Of a stretch of DNA of 64,000 nucleotides, positions 47,417 through 56,108 are shown in pieces. Position numbers and translations under genes: made by a program. The notes beneath the pieces are model-generated. The model ran no database searches. It had not been told where the DNA came from and saw nothing but the letters and a program-made list of their open reading frames with translations. Numbering within the stretch: position 1 is the stretch's first letter; each line of letters opens with the position of its first letter. The stretch comes from an uncultured Oscillospiraceae bacterium (GTDB lineage Bacteria; Bacillota; Clostridia; Oscillospirales; Oscillospiraceae): positions 124,001 to 188,000 of the forward strand of contig CAKTEQ010000003.1 in the NCBI GenBank assembly GCA_934552825.1, in the 5' to 3' direction.

Positions 47417-49621
47417 TTGAACAAGCAGAAAACACTTAGGGTGGCGGGCACCGTGGGCCACGGGGTGGGATATGTTATAGGGCTCATCCTGAAGATAATC
47501 GGCGCGCTGCTGCTGATACTGATAACAACAGGGCTTATATTTGCGTGCATTTTCGCTGTGTACGTGAAGAATTCCATCGAACCGGACGTGTACATGACGC
47601 TGGAGAGCTTCAGCCTCAAGGAGTCCAGCACGATATACTATCAGGACAGCAGCACCGGCGAGTGGCTGGAGCTGGACGCTCTTTATTCCGACGAGAACAG
47701 AATCTGGGTGGATTACAGCGAGATACCCATAGAGCTGGAGCATGCGGCTGTGGCTATCGAGGATCAGCGCTTCTATGACCACCACGGCGTGGACTGGTAC
47801 AGGACAAGCGGCGCTTTCGTGAACATGTTCCTCGGCATGAAGGACACCTTCGGCGGCTCGACCATCACCCAGCAGCTCATCAAGAACCTGACAAAAGAGG
47901 ACGATGTGACCGTCACCCGTAAGCTCACGGAGATATTCAAGGCTCTGGAGCTGGAGAAGAACTATACCAAGGAAGAGATAATCGAGCACTATCTCAACAC
48001 CATCTACCTTGGAGAGGGCTGCTTCGGCGTTGCCACGGCGGCGGAGATGTATTTCGGCAAGGACGTGTCGGAGCTGGATCTGGCGGAGTGCGCCAGCCTT
48101 ATCGGCATAACGAACAACCCCTCCATGTACGACCCATATATCGACAAGCAGGCGAACAAGGAGCGCCAGGAGACCATCCTGCGCAAAATGTACGAGCTGG
48201 GCTATATCACGAAGGAGCAGCATGACAGCGCCGTGGCTGAGGAGCTGGCGTTCAAGCGCGGAGAGAACACCTCGCGCCCCGAGGAGAAGAACAGCTGGTA
48301 CGTGGATCAGGTAATCTATGATGTTACCGATGCGCTGTCTGAGATATACCCGGAGAGCGTCGTGGAGAAGATGCTCTATACGGGAGGCCTGAAGATATAC
48401 GCCTGCGTTGATATGGATATCCAGAACATAATCGACAGCGTGTATGAGGACAGGTCAAACCTTGACTACACCTCCCGTTCAGGGCAGCAGATGCAGTCCG
48501 CTATCACGGTCATAGACCCCTATACAGGCTATGTAGTGGGCATGTCCGGCGGCATAGGGGAAAAGACCGGCAGCCTGGAGTGGAACAGAGCAACCATGAC
48601 CGTGCGCCAGCCGGGTTCCTCAATAAAGCCCGTTGCGGTCTACGCCCCGGCGATAAACCTTGGGCTTATAACCCCCAACACTATTATGGAGGACACACCT
48701 CTGGTGGACTACGGGAACGGCACAGGCTACCCCCGCAACTCCAACGGCAGGTACAGCGGTCTTGTGACCGTGTCCACGGCGGTGCAGTGGTCCTACAATA
48801 CCATCCCCGCAAAGCTTGTAAATCAGATGACGCCTCAGGTGTCCTATGATTTCATGGTGAATAACCTCCACTTTACGACCCTTGTGGACCACCGTGAGGT
48901 CAACGGCAAGACATTTTCTGATATTGACATCGCCCCTCTCTCCATGGGCGGTCTCACGGACGGCGTCTCCACGATGGAGATGACGGCGGCATATGCAGCG
49001 TTTCCCAACAGAGGCATTTACTATAAACCCAAGACATTTATCCTCGTTACGGACAGCGACGGAAATACCCTTGTAGACAACTCCGATACGGGTACCACAG
49101 CCATGAAGGAGACGACGGCATATTATATGAACCGCCTGCTCTCTACGGTTGCTACATCCGGTACGGGCGCCAGCGCCAACTTCGGCAATATGGCGATAGC
49201 CGGCAAGACCGGTACCACGGACAAGAACTATGACCGCTGGTTCGCGGGCTACACGCCCTATTACGCGGCGGTCGTCTGGACGGGCTATGACAATCCCGAG
49301 AACATGAACACGGGCTACACGAACCCGGCGATCGGTCTCTGGAAGAGCGTGATGAGTCAGATACACGCGAACCTGGAGTACAAGTCATTCTTTACGACGG
49401 ACCAGCCTCTCCACGAGATACTCAACAACCTGACAGAGGCCACCTCCCTGGATGACGACCTGGATAAGGACAAGGAAGAGGAGGAGACGACGCCCCCCGA
49501 GGAGGACACGGGCGGAGAGGAGGAAGGCGGCGAGACAACAGAGCCTTCCGATCCTGTGACGGATCCTGTCGGACCAGTGACACCGGTCCTGCCGGTGGAT
49601 CCAGTGATACCCACAATATAA
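47417..49621 (+). CDS. Class A penicillin-binding protein (PBP1A type)
   Basis: 734 residues from a TTG at 47417, nine bases after GGGAGG; the TTG at 47411 is too close to it. One N-terminal helix, a GT51 glycosyltransferase (catalytic Glu115 in AIEDQRFYDHHG; GGSTITQQLIKNL), then a transpeptidase with active Ser401 and Lys404 (PGSSIKP), the SYN-like SYNTIP and KTGTT. It ends in a disordered acidic and Pro-rich tail. Builds and cross-links peptidoglycan. The 180 bases upstream hold a TATTAT but no clear -35. Confidence 0.93.
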   Translation: MNKQKTLRVAGTVGHGVGYVIGLILKIIGALLLILITTGLIFACIFAVYVKNSIEPDVYMTLESFSLKESSTIYYQDSSTGEWLELDALYSDENRIWVDYSEIPIELEHAAVAIEDQRFYDHHGVDWYRTSGAFVNMFLGMKDTFGGSTITQQLIKNLTKEDDVTVTRKLTEIFKALELEKNYTKEEIIEHYLNTIYLGEGCFGVATAAEMYFGKDVSELDLAECASLIGITNNPSMYDPYIDKQANKERQETILRKMYELGYITKEQHDSAVAEELAFKRGENTSRPEEKNSWYVDQVIYDVTDALSEIYPESVVEKMLYTGGLKIYACVDMDIQNIIDSVYEDRSNLDYTSRSGQQMQSAITVIDPYTGYVVGMSGGIGEKTGSLEWNRATMTVRQPGSSIKPVAVYAPAINLGLITPNTIMEDTPLVDYGNGTGYPRNSNGRYSGLVTVSTAVQWSYNTIPAKLVNQMTPQVSYDFMVNNLHFTTLVDHREVNGKTFSDIDIAPLSMGGLTDGVSTMEMTAAYAAFPNRGIYYKPKTFILVTDSDGNTLVDNSDTGTTAMKETTAYYMNRLLSTVATSGTGASANFGNMAIAGKTGTTDKNYDRWFAGYTPYYAAVVWTGYDNPENMNTGYTNPAIGLWKSVMSQIHANLEYKSFFTTDQPLHEILNNLTEATSLDDDLDKDKEEEETTPPEEDTGGEEEGGETTEPSDPVTDPVGPVTPVLPVDPVIPTI

Positions 49622-49629
49622 CGCGCGAT

Positions 49630-49672
49630 AAAAGGCGCGCCGTCCCCAAAAGGACGGCGCGCCTTTGTATCT
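49630..49672 (+). terminator. Terminator after the PBP gene
   Basis: Stem AAAGGCGCGCCGTCC / GGACGGCGCGCCTTT around CCAAAA, followed by GTATCTTT. Confidence 0.85.
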
Positions 49673-49793
49673 TTGGGTGGGTTTGAAAAATTATGAAAAA
49701 CTTAAGGATGCCGAAAAGTGAAACGGTGATAGAATAGCGCATGTAGATAATTGCCGTGTCTGAGGCACAGCTCCGGGAAAGGAAGTAATCAAA

Positions 49794-50360
49794 ATGAAAA
49801 ATACAACAAAGCTCGCGGCGCTGTTTATGGCGGCCGCTATGATGTTAGCCCTTGTCTCCTGCGGCGGGACGAAAAAGCCGGAGACGGATATAAACCCCGG
49901 CGCAGGGGAGACGGATGCGGCGGAGACTCCGGGCAGTAACGGCGAAGATGCTGCGCCCGACGCCCCGGACAACAGCGGGGAAGAGGACAAGACAGCCGAA
50001 AAGGATAAGCTCTTCGCCGTGCTGGAGGATATCGAGGCAAATGCTCAGCCGGGGAGCGCCGGGGCGAGCCTTAAGATAGCGCCATACGCCATTGAAATGC
50101 TGAACTGGGCGGGGGAGACAGCTCTGACAGCGGAGGAGATCAAGGCCGCCGCAGCGGAATGGCTCATGGACAAGGGCAATGACGAGCAGGTGCAGTTCAG
50201 CGAGAAGCTGCTTCTTGCTGACGGCGCAGTCCAGACGCTTCTTGGGGAGAATGCAGCGGGCCTGTTGGAGGACGCGGGCATTACAGACGCGGAGTACCCG
50301 ACCGACGCCGCCGCGGCTGCCAATGTGGACGCCGTCATGGAGGCCGTCGGGCTGAGATGA
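49794..50360 (+). CDS. Lipoprotein of unknown function
   Basis: 188 residues. Signal peptide with lipobox LVSCGG, a low-complexity spacer rich in Asp, Pro, Glu and Gly (about 30-65) and a helical, Ala-rich domain (about 68-188). No family recognised. GGAAAGGAAG before the ATG. Stands alone between two terminators, so probably monocistronic. Confidence 0.8.
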   Translation: MKNTTKLAALFMAAAMMLALVSCGGTKKPETDINPGAGETDAAETPGSNGEDAAPDAPDNSGEEDKTAEKDKLFAVLEDIEANAQPGSAGASLKIAPYAIEMLNWAGETALTAEEIKAAAAEWLMDKGNDEQVQFSEKLLLADGAVQTLLGENAAGLLEDAGITDAEYPTDAAAAANVDAVMEAVGLR

Positions 50361-50385
50361 GCCGGGAGATCACGGTGAAAAAAAT

Positions 50386-50426
50386 AGAGCGGGGACGCTG
50401 AAGCCCCGCTCTCTTCGTCTTTTTGT
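50386..50426 (+). terminator. Terminator after the lipoprotein gene
   Basis: Stem AGAGCGGGG / CCCCGCTCT followed by CTTCGTCTTTTTG. Confidence 0.8.
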
Positions 50427-50488
50427 CAGGATAATATACACTGATATCCAGCTTTTTACGGAATATTGACGAAATTATCATAACCCCA

Positions 50489-50517
50489 TTGACGGATGTG
50501 AAATTAAATGCTAACAT
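50489..50517 (+). promoter_or_regulatory. Promoter of the lysine-riboswitch operon
   Basis: TTGACG, 17-base spacer, TAACAT; start about 50524, directly before the aptamer. Confidence 0.7.
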
Positions 50518-50538
50518 ACAGCAAAATTGAATCGCTTA

Positions 50539-50702
50539 GATAGAGGCGCGGTATCCATCAGTAGCTTCCCGTGAGGTCAGACAAACTGCGGGGAAGGAAA
50601 GGGGCTGCCGCCGAAGTGCCGTGAGGGTGTCTGCCCGGGCGGTGCTGGGTCGTCAGATAACATCTGCCGGACTGTCACATGGTTTTCTTGTGAAGCGCTA
50701 TC
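50539..50702 (+). ncRNA. Lysine riboswitch (L box) aptamer
   Basis: Closing helix GATAG / CTATC, with the L-box landmarks in order: AGAGGCGCGG, AGTAG, GGGGAAGGAAAGGGGCTG, GCCGCCGAAG, GCTGGG, CTGTCAC and GAAGCGCTATC. Lysine binding should favour the terminator at 50758-50790 and switch off the downstream amino-acid importer. The arrangement identifies lysine as the regulating amino acid. Confidence 0.9.
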
Positions 50703-50757
50703 AATGGCTGACGGAAACGGCGTCCGGGAATTCCCGGGGTCAGAATTCTGCTTTTCC

Positions 50758-50790
50758 ATGAACCGCTTGACAAGCGGTTCATTTTTTATT
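50758..50790 (+). terminator. Riboswitch expression-platform terminator
   Basis: Stem TGAACCGCTTG / CAAGCGGTTCA followed by TTTTTTATT, 55 bases after the aptamer and before the SBP start codon. Confidence 0.9.
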
Positions 50791-50848
50791 CTCCCGGCGG
50801 CGGGGAAGGGTTCAGCCGCAGGGCTTATGCCCGAAGAAAGGAACTGAA

Positions 50849-51787
50849 ATGAAGAGAATTATCGCACTTGCATTGGCACTTGTGATGCTGCTCTGTCTGG
50901 GAGCATGCGGCTCAAAGGCAGAGACGGCGGATAGCGGCTCAAAGACGGAGACCCCCGTGACAACTGTACCTGAGGTCGAGGACCTGACAGGCGTGGACAC
51001 GAGCAAGATCCCCGGTCTTGAGGACGGCGTGCTCACAGTCGGCATGGAGTGCGCTTACGCACCCTACAACTGGACTCAGATGAACGACTCCAACGGCGCT
51101 GTGCCCATCGCGAACGTCTCCGGCGCCTACGCCAACGGCTATGACGTGATGATCGCAAAGCGCATCTGTGAGGCCTACGGCTGGGAGCTTGAGATCGTCT
51201 CCAGCGCATGGGATTCCCTGTGTCCCGCGGTCCAGTCCGGCAGCATGGACGCCAATATCGCAGGTCAGAGCATGACGGCTGACCGCCTGAAGGAAGTTGA
51301 TATGGCGGGCCCCTATTACTATGCGACCATCGTCTGCGTCACAACAAAGGACAGCGAGTTTGCAAACGCGAAGTCCATTGCCGACCTGGCTGGCGGCAAG
51401 TGCACAGCCCAGTCCGGCACGATCTGGTATGACAGCTGCCTGCCCCAGATCGAGGGCGCAACGCTCATCGCCCCCTCAGAGAGCGCACCGGCAATGATCA
51501 TGCAGCTTCAGACAGGCGCTGTTGACTTTATCTGCACCGATATGCCCACAGCTATGGGCGCAGTGGCAAAGGACGACAACCTTGTCATCCTGAACTTCTC
51601 CGGCACCGACGGGGACTTCCAGTTTGCCTCCGATGCTGAGCGCGCCGAGAACGTGAACATCGGCATCTCCGTCCAGAAGGGCAACACAGAACTGAAGGAC
51701 GCCATCGACCGCGTTCTCTCCGCTATGACAGAAGAGGACTTCAACGCCCTCATGGATCAGGCTATCGCTGTTCAGCCTGAGGTTTGA
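50849..51787 (+). CDS. Polar amino-acid ABC importer, substrate-binding lipoprotein (probably lysine)
   Basis: 312 residues with lipobox LCLGACG and the SBP_bac_3 fold (GVLTVGMECAYAPYNW, NGYDVMIAKRICEAYG, DLAGGKCTAQSGT). Gene lies under a lysine riboswitch, so lysine or a related basic amino acid is the likely ligand. GAAAGGAACTGAA before the ATG. First gene of the three-gene importer. Confidence 0.91.
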   Translation: MKRIIALALALVMLLCLGACGSKAETADSGSKTETPVTTVPEVEDLTGVDTSKIPGLEDGVLTVGMECAYAPYNWTQMNDSNGAVPIANVSGAYANGYDVMIAKRICEAYGWELEIVSSAWDSLCPAVQSGSMDANIAGQSMTADRLKEVDMAGPYYYATIVCVTTKDSEFANAKSIADLAGGKCTAQSGTIWYDSCLPQIEGATLIAPSESAPAMIMQLQTGAVDFICTDMPTAMGAVAKDDNLVILNFSGTDGDFQFASDAERAENVNIGISVQKGNTELKDAIDRVLSAMTEEDFNALMDQAIAVQPEV

Positions 51788-51847
51788 TATAAGCGCGGTC
51801 CCCGGGATACAGACCGGGGACCGCATTACAGGTAAAGGAGTTTTTTC

Positions 51848-52723
51848 ATGGATAGGCTTGCAAAGCTCTTCAACGACGTGGGGCTGCTCTGGGAGAATTA
51901 CCACACGCTGTATCTCAACGGCATAGTCAACACGCTGGTGCTTGCGCTCGTGGCGACGGTGATAGGCTGCATAATCGGGCTTATCTGCGGTGTGCTGAAC
52001 ACGATACCGTATAAGAAGACGGACCACGTTGTGAAGCGTTTTTTCCTTAAGCTCATAAGGATCATCATCAGAATATACGTGGAGGTGTTCAGAGGCACGC
52101 CCATGGTGCTCCAGGCGGTGTTCGTCTATTACGGCCTGCCCTATTTTACGGGCAACGCCGTGCGGTTTGACAGCGTGTGGCTGGCGGCGATAATCGTCGT
52201 GTCCATAAACACCGGCGCATATATGGCGGAATCCGTCCGCGGCGGCATAATCTCCATCGACCCAGGCCAGACGGAGGGGGCGAAGGCCATCGGAATGACC
52301 CATGTGCAGACCATGACCACGGTCATAATGCCCCAGGCGCTGCGCAATATCATGCCCCAGATAGGGAACAACTTCATCATCAACGTGAAGGACACATCGG
52401 TCATGTTCATCATCAGCTTTACCGAGTTCTTCGCGGCGCACAAATATATCGTGGGTGTGAATAATATGTATTTCCCCTCCGCAGCCATCGAGATGCTGGG
52501 CTATCTCTGTATGACGCTCATAGCGTCCCTCATACTCAGAAGGGTGGAGCGGCGCATGGACGGATCCGACAGCTACGAGCTTGTCCAGACGGACGCCCTC
52601 ACTATGTCCGCCGGGACCTACAACTTCCCGGACAAGGGAACGCCCTTCGACGAGCAGAGCAAGGAGTACCGGGACAGGAAAAGGCAGGAACTGAAATTCG
52701 GAAGAGACAGGGGGGAGCGCTGA
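51848..52723 (+). CDS. Polar amino-acid ABC importer, permease (HisM/GlnP type)
   Basis: 291 residues with several helices and the EAA loop (QTEGAKAIGMTHVQTMTTVIMPQALRNI region; core GAKAIGMTHVQTM). The C-terminal 50 residues form a long charged cytosolic tail, longer than usual. AAAGGAG before the ATG. Stop is one base before the ATPase start. Confidence 0.92.
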   Translation: MDRLAKLFNDVGLLWENYHTLYLNGIVNTLVLALVATVIGCIIGLICGVLNTIPYKKTDHVVKRFFLKLIRIIIRIYVEVFRGTPMVLQAVFVYYGLPYFTGNAVRFDSVWLAAIIVVSINTGAYMAESVRGGIISIDPGQTEGAKAIGMTHVQTMTTVIMPQALRNIMPQIGNNFIINVKDTSVMFIISFTEFFAAHKYIVGVNNMYFPSAAIEMLGYLCMTLIASLILRRVERRMDGSDSYELVQTDALTMSAGTYNFPDKGTPFDEQSKEYRDRKRQELKFGRDRGER

Positions 52724-52724
52724 C

Positions 52725-53465
52725 ATGGGCGAGAAAATACTTGAGATACGCCATCTGAGCAAAGCCTTCGGCGCGAACCAGGTCCTCCGGGACATCGACT
52801 TCGATGTTGAGAAGGGGGACGTCATTTCCATAATCGGCGCCTCCGGCTCGGGAAAGAGCACCCTGCTCAGGTGTATAAATCTGTTGGAGACGCCCACAAG
52901 CGGGCAGATACTTTATCACGGCAGCGACGTGGCGGGCAGAGGCGTGAACGCTCCAAAATACCGCTCCCACGTGGGCATGGTATTCCAGTCGTTCAATCTT
53001 TTCAACAACATGACCGTGCTGGAAAACTGCGTGGCGGGTCAGGTGAAGGTCCTCAAAAGGGACAAGGAGACTGCAAAGGAGCACGCCATGCACTATCTCG
53101 ACAGAGTCGGCATGCTGCCCTATATAAACGCAAAGCCCCGGCAGATATCCGGCGGCCAAAAGCAGCGTGTTGCCATCGCCAGAGCCATGGCCATGGACCC
53201 GGAGGTGCTCCTCTTCGACGAGCCGACCAGCGCGCTGGACCCGGAGATGGTGGGGGAGGTGCTCTCCGTCATGAAGAGTCTCGCGGAGGAGGGGATGACC
53301 ATGCTGGTCGTCACCCACGAGATGGCGTTCGCCCGGGACGTGAGCACCCGGGTGGTCTACATGAACTCCGGCGTTATCTGCGAGCAGGGCACGCCTGCGG
53401 AGATTTTCGGCGATCCTCAGAAGCAGGAGACGAAGGATTTCCTCGCCAGATTTATAGCAAAATAA
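52725..53465 (+). CDS. Polar amino-acid ABC importer, ATPase (GlnQ/ArtP type)
   Basis: 246 residues with Walker A GASGSGKSTLLR, Q-loop VFQSFNLF, signature ISGGQKQR and Walker B LLFDEPTSALDPE. GGGGGGAG overlaps the permease stop. Completes the riboswitch-controlled importer. Confidence 0.95.
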   Translation: MGEKILEIRHLSKAFGANQVLRDIDFDVEKGDVISIIGASGSGKSTLLRCINLLETPTSGQILYHGSDVAGRGVNAPKYRSHVGMVFQSFNLFNNMTVLENCVAGQVKVLKRDKETAKEHAMHYLDRVGMLPYINAKPRQISGGQKQRVAIARAMAMDPEVLLFDEPTSALDPEMVGEVLSVMKSLAEEGMTMLVVTHEMAFARDVSTRVVYMNSGVICEQGTPAEIFGDPQKQETKDFLARFIAK

Positions 53466-53471
53466 TGTGGA

Positions 53472-53552
53472 AAGCCCCCGGCAAAAGGCCGCCTGACACA
53501 AGAAAACACACGGTTTTGCCTGTGTCTATCCGGCCTAAACCGGGGGGTTTTG
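53472..53552 (+). terminator. Compound terminator after the lysine importer
   Basis: Outer stem CCCCCGG / CCGGGGGG enclosing smaller stems (ACACAAGAAAACACACGG region and AGGCCG/CGGCCT), followed by TTTTGATTTG. Confidence 0.65.
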
Positions 53553-53665
53553 ATTTGTTTCTTTATGGTTCCGTATTGAAAGACGGATTTGAATGGGTTA
53601 TAATATGGGTCAGACATAATAAACTATAAGCGGCTGCCATGAGGCAGCTTTTAAAACACGCAAAG

Positions 53666-53681
53666 GTTAGAATATTCTAAC
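53666..53681. promoter_or_regulatory. 16-base perfect palindrome, candidate operator
   Basis: GTTAGAATATTCTAAC, 23 bases before the remnant start codon at 53705 and downstream of a TATAAT at about 53592. Looks like a repressor site for the former methyltransferase gene; the regulator is unknown. Confidence 0.45.
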
Positions 53682-53704
53682 TATAAAAACAGGGGGCAGC
53701 TGAC

Positions 53705-53882
53705 ATGAACGGGAAAACAGAACTCACCGGCGTGGCGGAGACGATGCTGCAGACGGTTTACGCCCGCGCTCGTGATCATTGAGGGGCTTACCATGTACTT
53801 GTCCGAAGAGGATGTAACGGCGGTTTTAGGTCAAAACATCAAGTCAAGACTTGTGTGCGAGAGGTTAAAAATCTTGTTTTGA
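53705..53882 (+). pseudogene. Remnant of a class I SAM-dependent methyltransferase (PPM1/TcmP-like)
   Basis: The first 22 codons (TELTGVAETMLQTVYARAR) match the start of leucine-carboxyl-methyltransferase-like proteins. They run straight into the middle of the same family in the +1 frame (LVIIEGLTMYLSEEDVTAVL, as in the conserved EGLxMYLxEExV block), and the rest is missing. So an internal deletion with frameshift and a 3' truncation have destroyed it. Family call is by memory of these two blocks. Confidence 0.6.
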
Positions 53883-54038
53883 TATGAGCAACGAATGATA
53901 CGGCAGGAAATTCAGCAGAATTAACAAAATTATTGTTTTTGCAAAAAAATAATTAAAAAGTCCTTGACAAATTGTTTCCGGAGGGCACCTGAAATGAGCG
54001 CCGTCATGCTGATATTTATTCGCTGAATTCGAGGTGGT

Positions 54039-54098
54039 ATGATGCAATTCAGAACACTGGGGGACAGGGGAAACCCTGCCATATTGTTTTTCCACGCC
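54039..54098 (+). pseudogene. Remnant of an alpha/beta hydrolase N-terminus
   Basis: Only about 20 codons (MMQFRTLGDRGNPAILFFHA) with a good ribosome site (GAGGTG). They look like the start of an alpha/beta hydrolase up to the oxyanion loop, then join abruptly the following ATC-hydrolase fragment, suggesting a deletion between two genes. Confidence 0.4.
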
Positions 54099-54099
54099 T

Positions 54100-54414
54100 A
54101 TGCTTGTCGCCATGGGCGAATATCTGAAAAAGTACGGCGCGGATATGGAGGAGATAGGGCATCTGATGACGCTGGCGTATGAACGGCGGATGATTATGAT
54201 GCCGGGCTTCGCCCGGTATCTTCATCTCTTGTGTACCGTCGCGAATTTTGCCCGTCAGTGGGGATACGGAGATTATATGCCGTATATCTGCAACCTGGAC
54301 TATGTGATGTTCGGAATCGTCGGCGCACCCCTGTTCAGAGAGCACACCTGTATGGAGAAGGACGGCTTCTGCGATTTCAAGCTGAAGACCGGCGCCGCGC
54401 CGATAGAGTATTGA
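54100..54414 (+). pseudogene. N-terminally truncated L-2-amino-thiazoline-4-carboxylate hydrolase-family protein
   Basis: 104 residues that align by pattern with the C-terminal half of the intact paralogue at 54553 (CNLDYVMFGIVG, REHTCMEKDGFCDFKLK against CHLDYTMSEAGG, REYTLATGGPYCDC). The first half is lost at the junction with the hydrolase remnant. There is no ribosome site at its ATG, so it is probably not made. Confidence 0.55.
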
Positions 54415-54552
54415 CCCCCTGTGCTTGCTCAGGGGAAGGGATACAAATAACGCGGGAATATGCCGGGCGGCGCGGTCCGGAAGAGGTGAAAAAATATATC
54501 TGATAAAATCTCCGGCTTCGGAGGGAGCCGGAGAATAATGGAGGAGTGAAGG

Positions 54553-55203
54553 ATGAAATACGCAGGGATGCCCAGGGGTATGTGGGCGTTGTTCGTGAAG
54601 TCTTTCCGGGAGCAGCTCACAGCCGTGTTCGGCTATGACGAATCGGCGGCGCGGAAGATAACAAAAAAGGCAAAGCCGAAATACAGGCAGATAATCGGCG
54701 GGCTGCCGGAGTTTGAAAAGGGCGACCGCTTCAAAATGAATATCGTCAACTGCGCCATGCTCGGCGCGTTTATTCTGTCCATGCCGGAGCGCCCGGAGGT
54801 TGACAGACTGACGGAGTATTATGGAAAAGCGATGATGACAAAGCCCATGAAATGGTTCTGCCGCAAGAGCGGGAGAGAGAAGTATACTCAAGAGGATATC
54901 GCCGGGATGAAGGAGACTGCTGCCTTCAGGGCAGCAGACAGAAACCCGTATTCCTGGAACATGGATTTTTACGAATACCCGGACGGCAGCGGCTACGAGG
55001 GGAGATTTACAAAGTGCGGCATCTGCGTCCTGATGAAAAAGCTGGGACTTTACGACCTCACCCCCGCCCTGTGCCATCTTGACTACACGATGAGCGAAGC
55101 GGGGGGCGTGACGGATTTTGTGCGTGAATACACCCTCGCCACCGGCGGGCCCTACTGCGACTGCGGATATAAAAAGAAGAGCGTTTCCGGCGGAGACAAG
55201 TGA
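54553..55203 (+). CDS. L-2-amino-thiazoline-4-carboxylate hydrolase-family protein
   Basis: 216 residues, intact. The family features are in the C-terminal part: CGICVLMKKLGL, CHLDYTMSEAGG and REYTLATGGPYCDCGYK with conserved Cys. Founding members open thiazoline rings, but most clostridial members have no known substrate. GGAGGAGTGAAGG precedes the ATG. It stands among remnants and may be the only surviving gene of the patch. Confidence 0.65.
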   Translation: MKYAGMPRGMWALFVKSFREQLTAVFGYDESAARKITKKAKPKYRQIIGGLPEFEKGDRFKMNIVNCAMLGAFILSMPERPEVDRLTEYYGKAMMTKPMKWFCRKSGREKYTQEDIAGMKETAAFRAADRNPYSWNMDFYEYPDGSGYEGRFTKCGICVLMKKLGLYDLTPALCHLDYTMSEAGGVTDFVREYTLATGGPYCDCGYKKKSVSGGDK

Positions 55204-55214
55204 ATGATCTGCCG

Positions 55215-55244
55215 AAGCCCCCGGGTCTCCCCGGGGGCTTTTTG
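55215..55244 (+). terminator. Terminator after the ATC-hydrolase-family gene
   Basis: Stem AAGCCCCCGGG / CCCGGGGGCTT with TCTC loop and T run (TTTTTG). Confidence 0.9.
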
Positions 55245-55316
55245 CCGCGCCGGGGTTCCTTGCATTACGAGACCGCCTATGCCATATTGAAAGCCACAGG
55301 AAGAAATGGAGGCGGT

Positions 55317-55542
55317 GTGAGGGACAAGAGCGCGCAGGCGCGAGCTTATAGCGCTGCTTATAGCGTTGACCCTTATCGCCGCTGCTATGTGGATAAGATA
55401 CGCAAACAGGAACGACAAGATATTTTACGGCGCGAGGCATACCCGCAGCGCTATATATATCGGCCTAATAGGCTGCTGGGGAGTTTCCGTGAGGATGCGC
55501 ATTGTGCAGACGCAGGTGCGGGACATGCTAACGGCGATATGA
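55317..55542 (+). pseudogene. Remnant of a membrane sensor protein (histidine-kinase N-terminal helices)
   Basis: A GTG at 55317 follows GGAGGCG but its frame soon becomes meaningless. The +1 frame encodes ELIALLIALTLIAAAMWIRY then TRSAIYIGLIGCWGVSVRMR and TQVRDMLTAI before a stop. This resembles the first helices of clostridial 7TM sensor kinases; kinase domains are absent. So a frameshift and a large deletion are implied. The family call is tentative. Confidence 0.4.
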
Positions 55543-55744
55543 GGATATGCGTGATATGCCCGGCGGCAGCGACGGCATTGTCTGGAAGTATAACGAAAAC
55601 ACGTGGAGCGATAAGATCCACTCGTACACCTGGGAGAATCAGGACGGTGATTTCATCTATATCAGCTTCGAAGTTGAGAAGGGAGAAGAGTGGTATAGCT
55701 CCTGCACCTACAGCTCAAGCGTCAAGGCAGGCGTGAAGAGCTGA
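55532..55744 (+). pseudogene. C-terminal fragment of an unrecognised protein
   Basis: About 70 codons from just after a stop (YEDMRDMPGGSDG through SSSVKAGVKS). It has protein-like composition with alternating strands (DGDFIYISFEVEKGEEWY) but no start with a ribosome site. Probably the tail of a deleted gene joined to the sensor remnant. Confidence 0.4.
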
Positions 55745-55753
55745 GAATAATCA

Positions 55754-55801
55754 AAAAAGCCATACCTTGCGCCGTTTCCGGCGCGGGGCATAGCTTTTCT
55801 T
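55754..55801 (+). terminator. Terminator at the end of the remnant region
   Basis: Stem AAAAAGC(C)AT...GCATAGCTTTT with inner GCGCCG/CGGCGC, followed by CTTTTTG. The interval 55802-55930 shows no gene. Confidence 0.7.
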
Positions 55802-55930
55802 TTTGTTATATAGGTCCCGGCACTTGTTTTGCTGGCAGCGAAGAATCCTATCATCTTCGGCGCTGAAAACGGGAGATCAAGTATGGGGGCTGGCTGCATT
55901 GAAGCCCGGCATATCGGGCCGCGTGCGGCA

Positions 55931-55967
55931 AAATAAAAGAGCAGCGGCTTTGAAAAAAGCCGCTGCG
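55931..55967 (-). terminator. Terminator after tRNA-Leu
   Basis: Stem GCAGCGGCTTT / AAAGCCGCTGC, followed on the minus strand by TCTTTTATTTT. Confidence 0.8.
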
Positions 55968-55988
55968 GACTGTTTGCCCGCAGCGGCG

Positions 55989-56075
55989 TGGTGCCGGTGA
56001 CCGGACTCGAACCGGTACGCTGTTGCCAGCGGTGGATTTTGAGTCCACTACGTCTACCAATTCCATCACACCGGC
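55989..56075 (-). tRNA. tRNA-Leu (anticodon CAA)
   Basis: Minus strand. Acceptor GCCGGTG pairs with CACCGGC, then A73 and an encoded CCA. Anticodon stem GTGGA / TCCAC with loop CTCAAAA gives anticodon CAA, which reads UUG. T arm CCGGTTCGAGTCCGG is standard, and the long variable arm (CGCTGGCAACAGCG) is that of a class II tRNA such as leucine. Confidence 0.95.
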
Positions 56076-56108
56076 ATATTGACTTAGTGGATTATACAAC
56101 AGGGATAA

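Noticed and set aside
55851..56099. 82-codon minus-strand open frame covering the tRNA
   Set aside because: It reads through the tRNA-Leu gene and its terminator; an artefact often seen over tRNAs.
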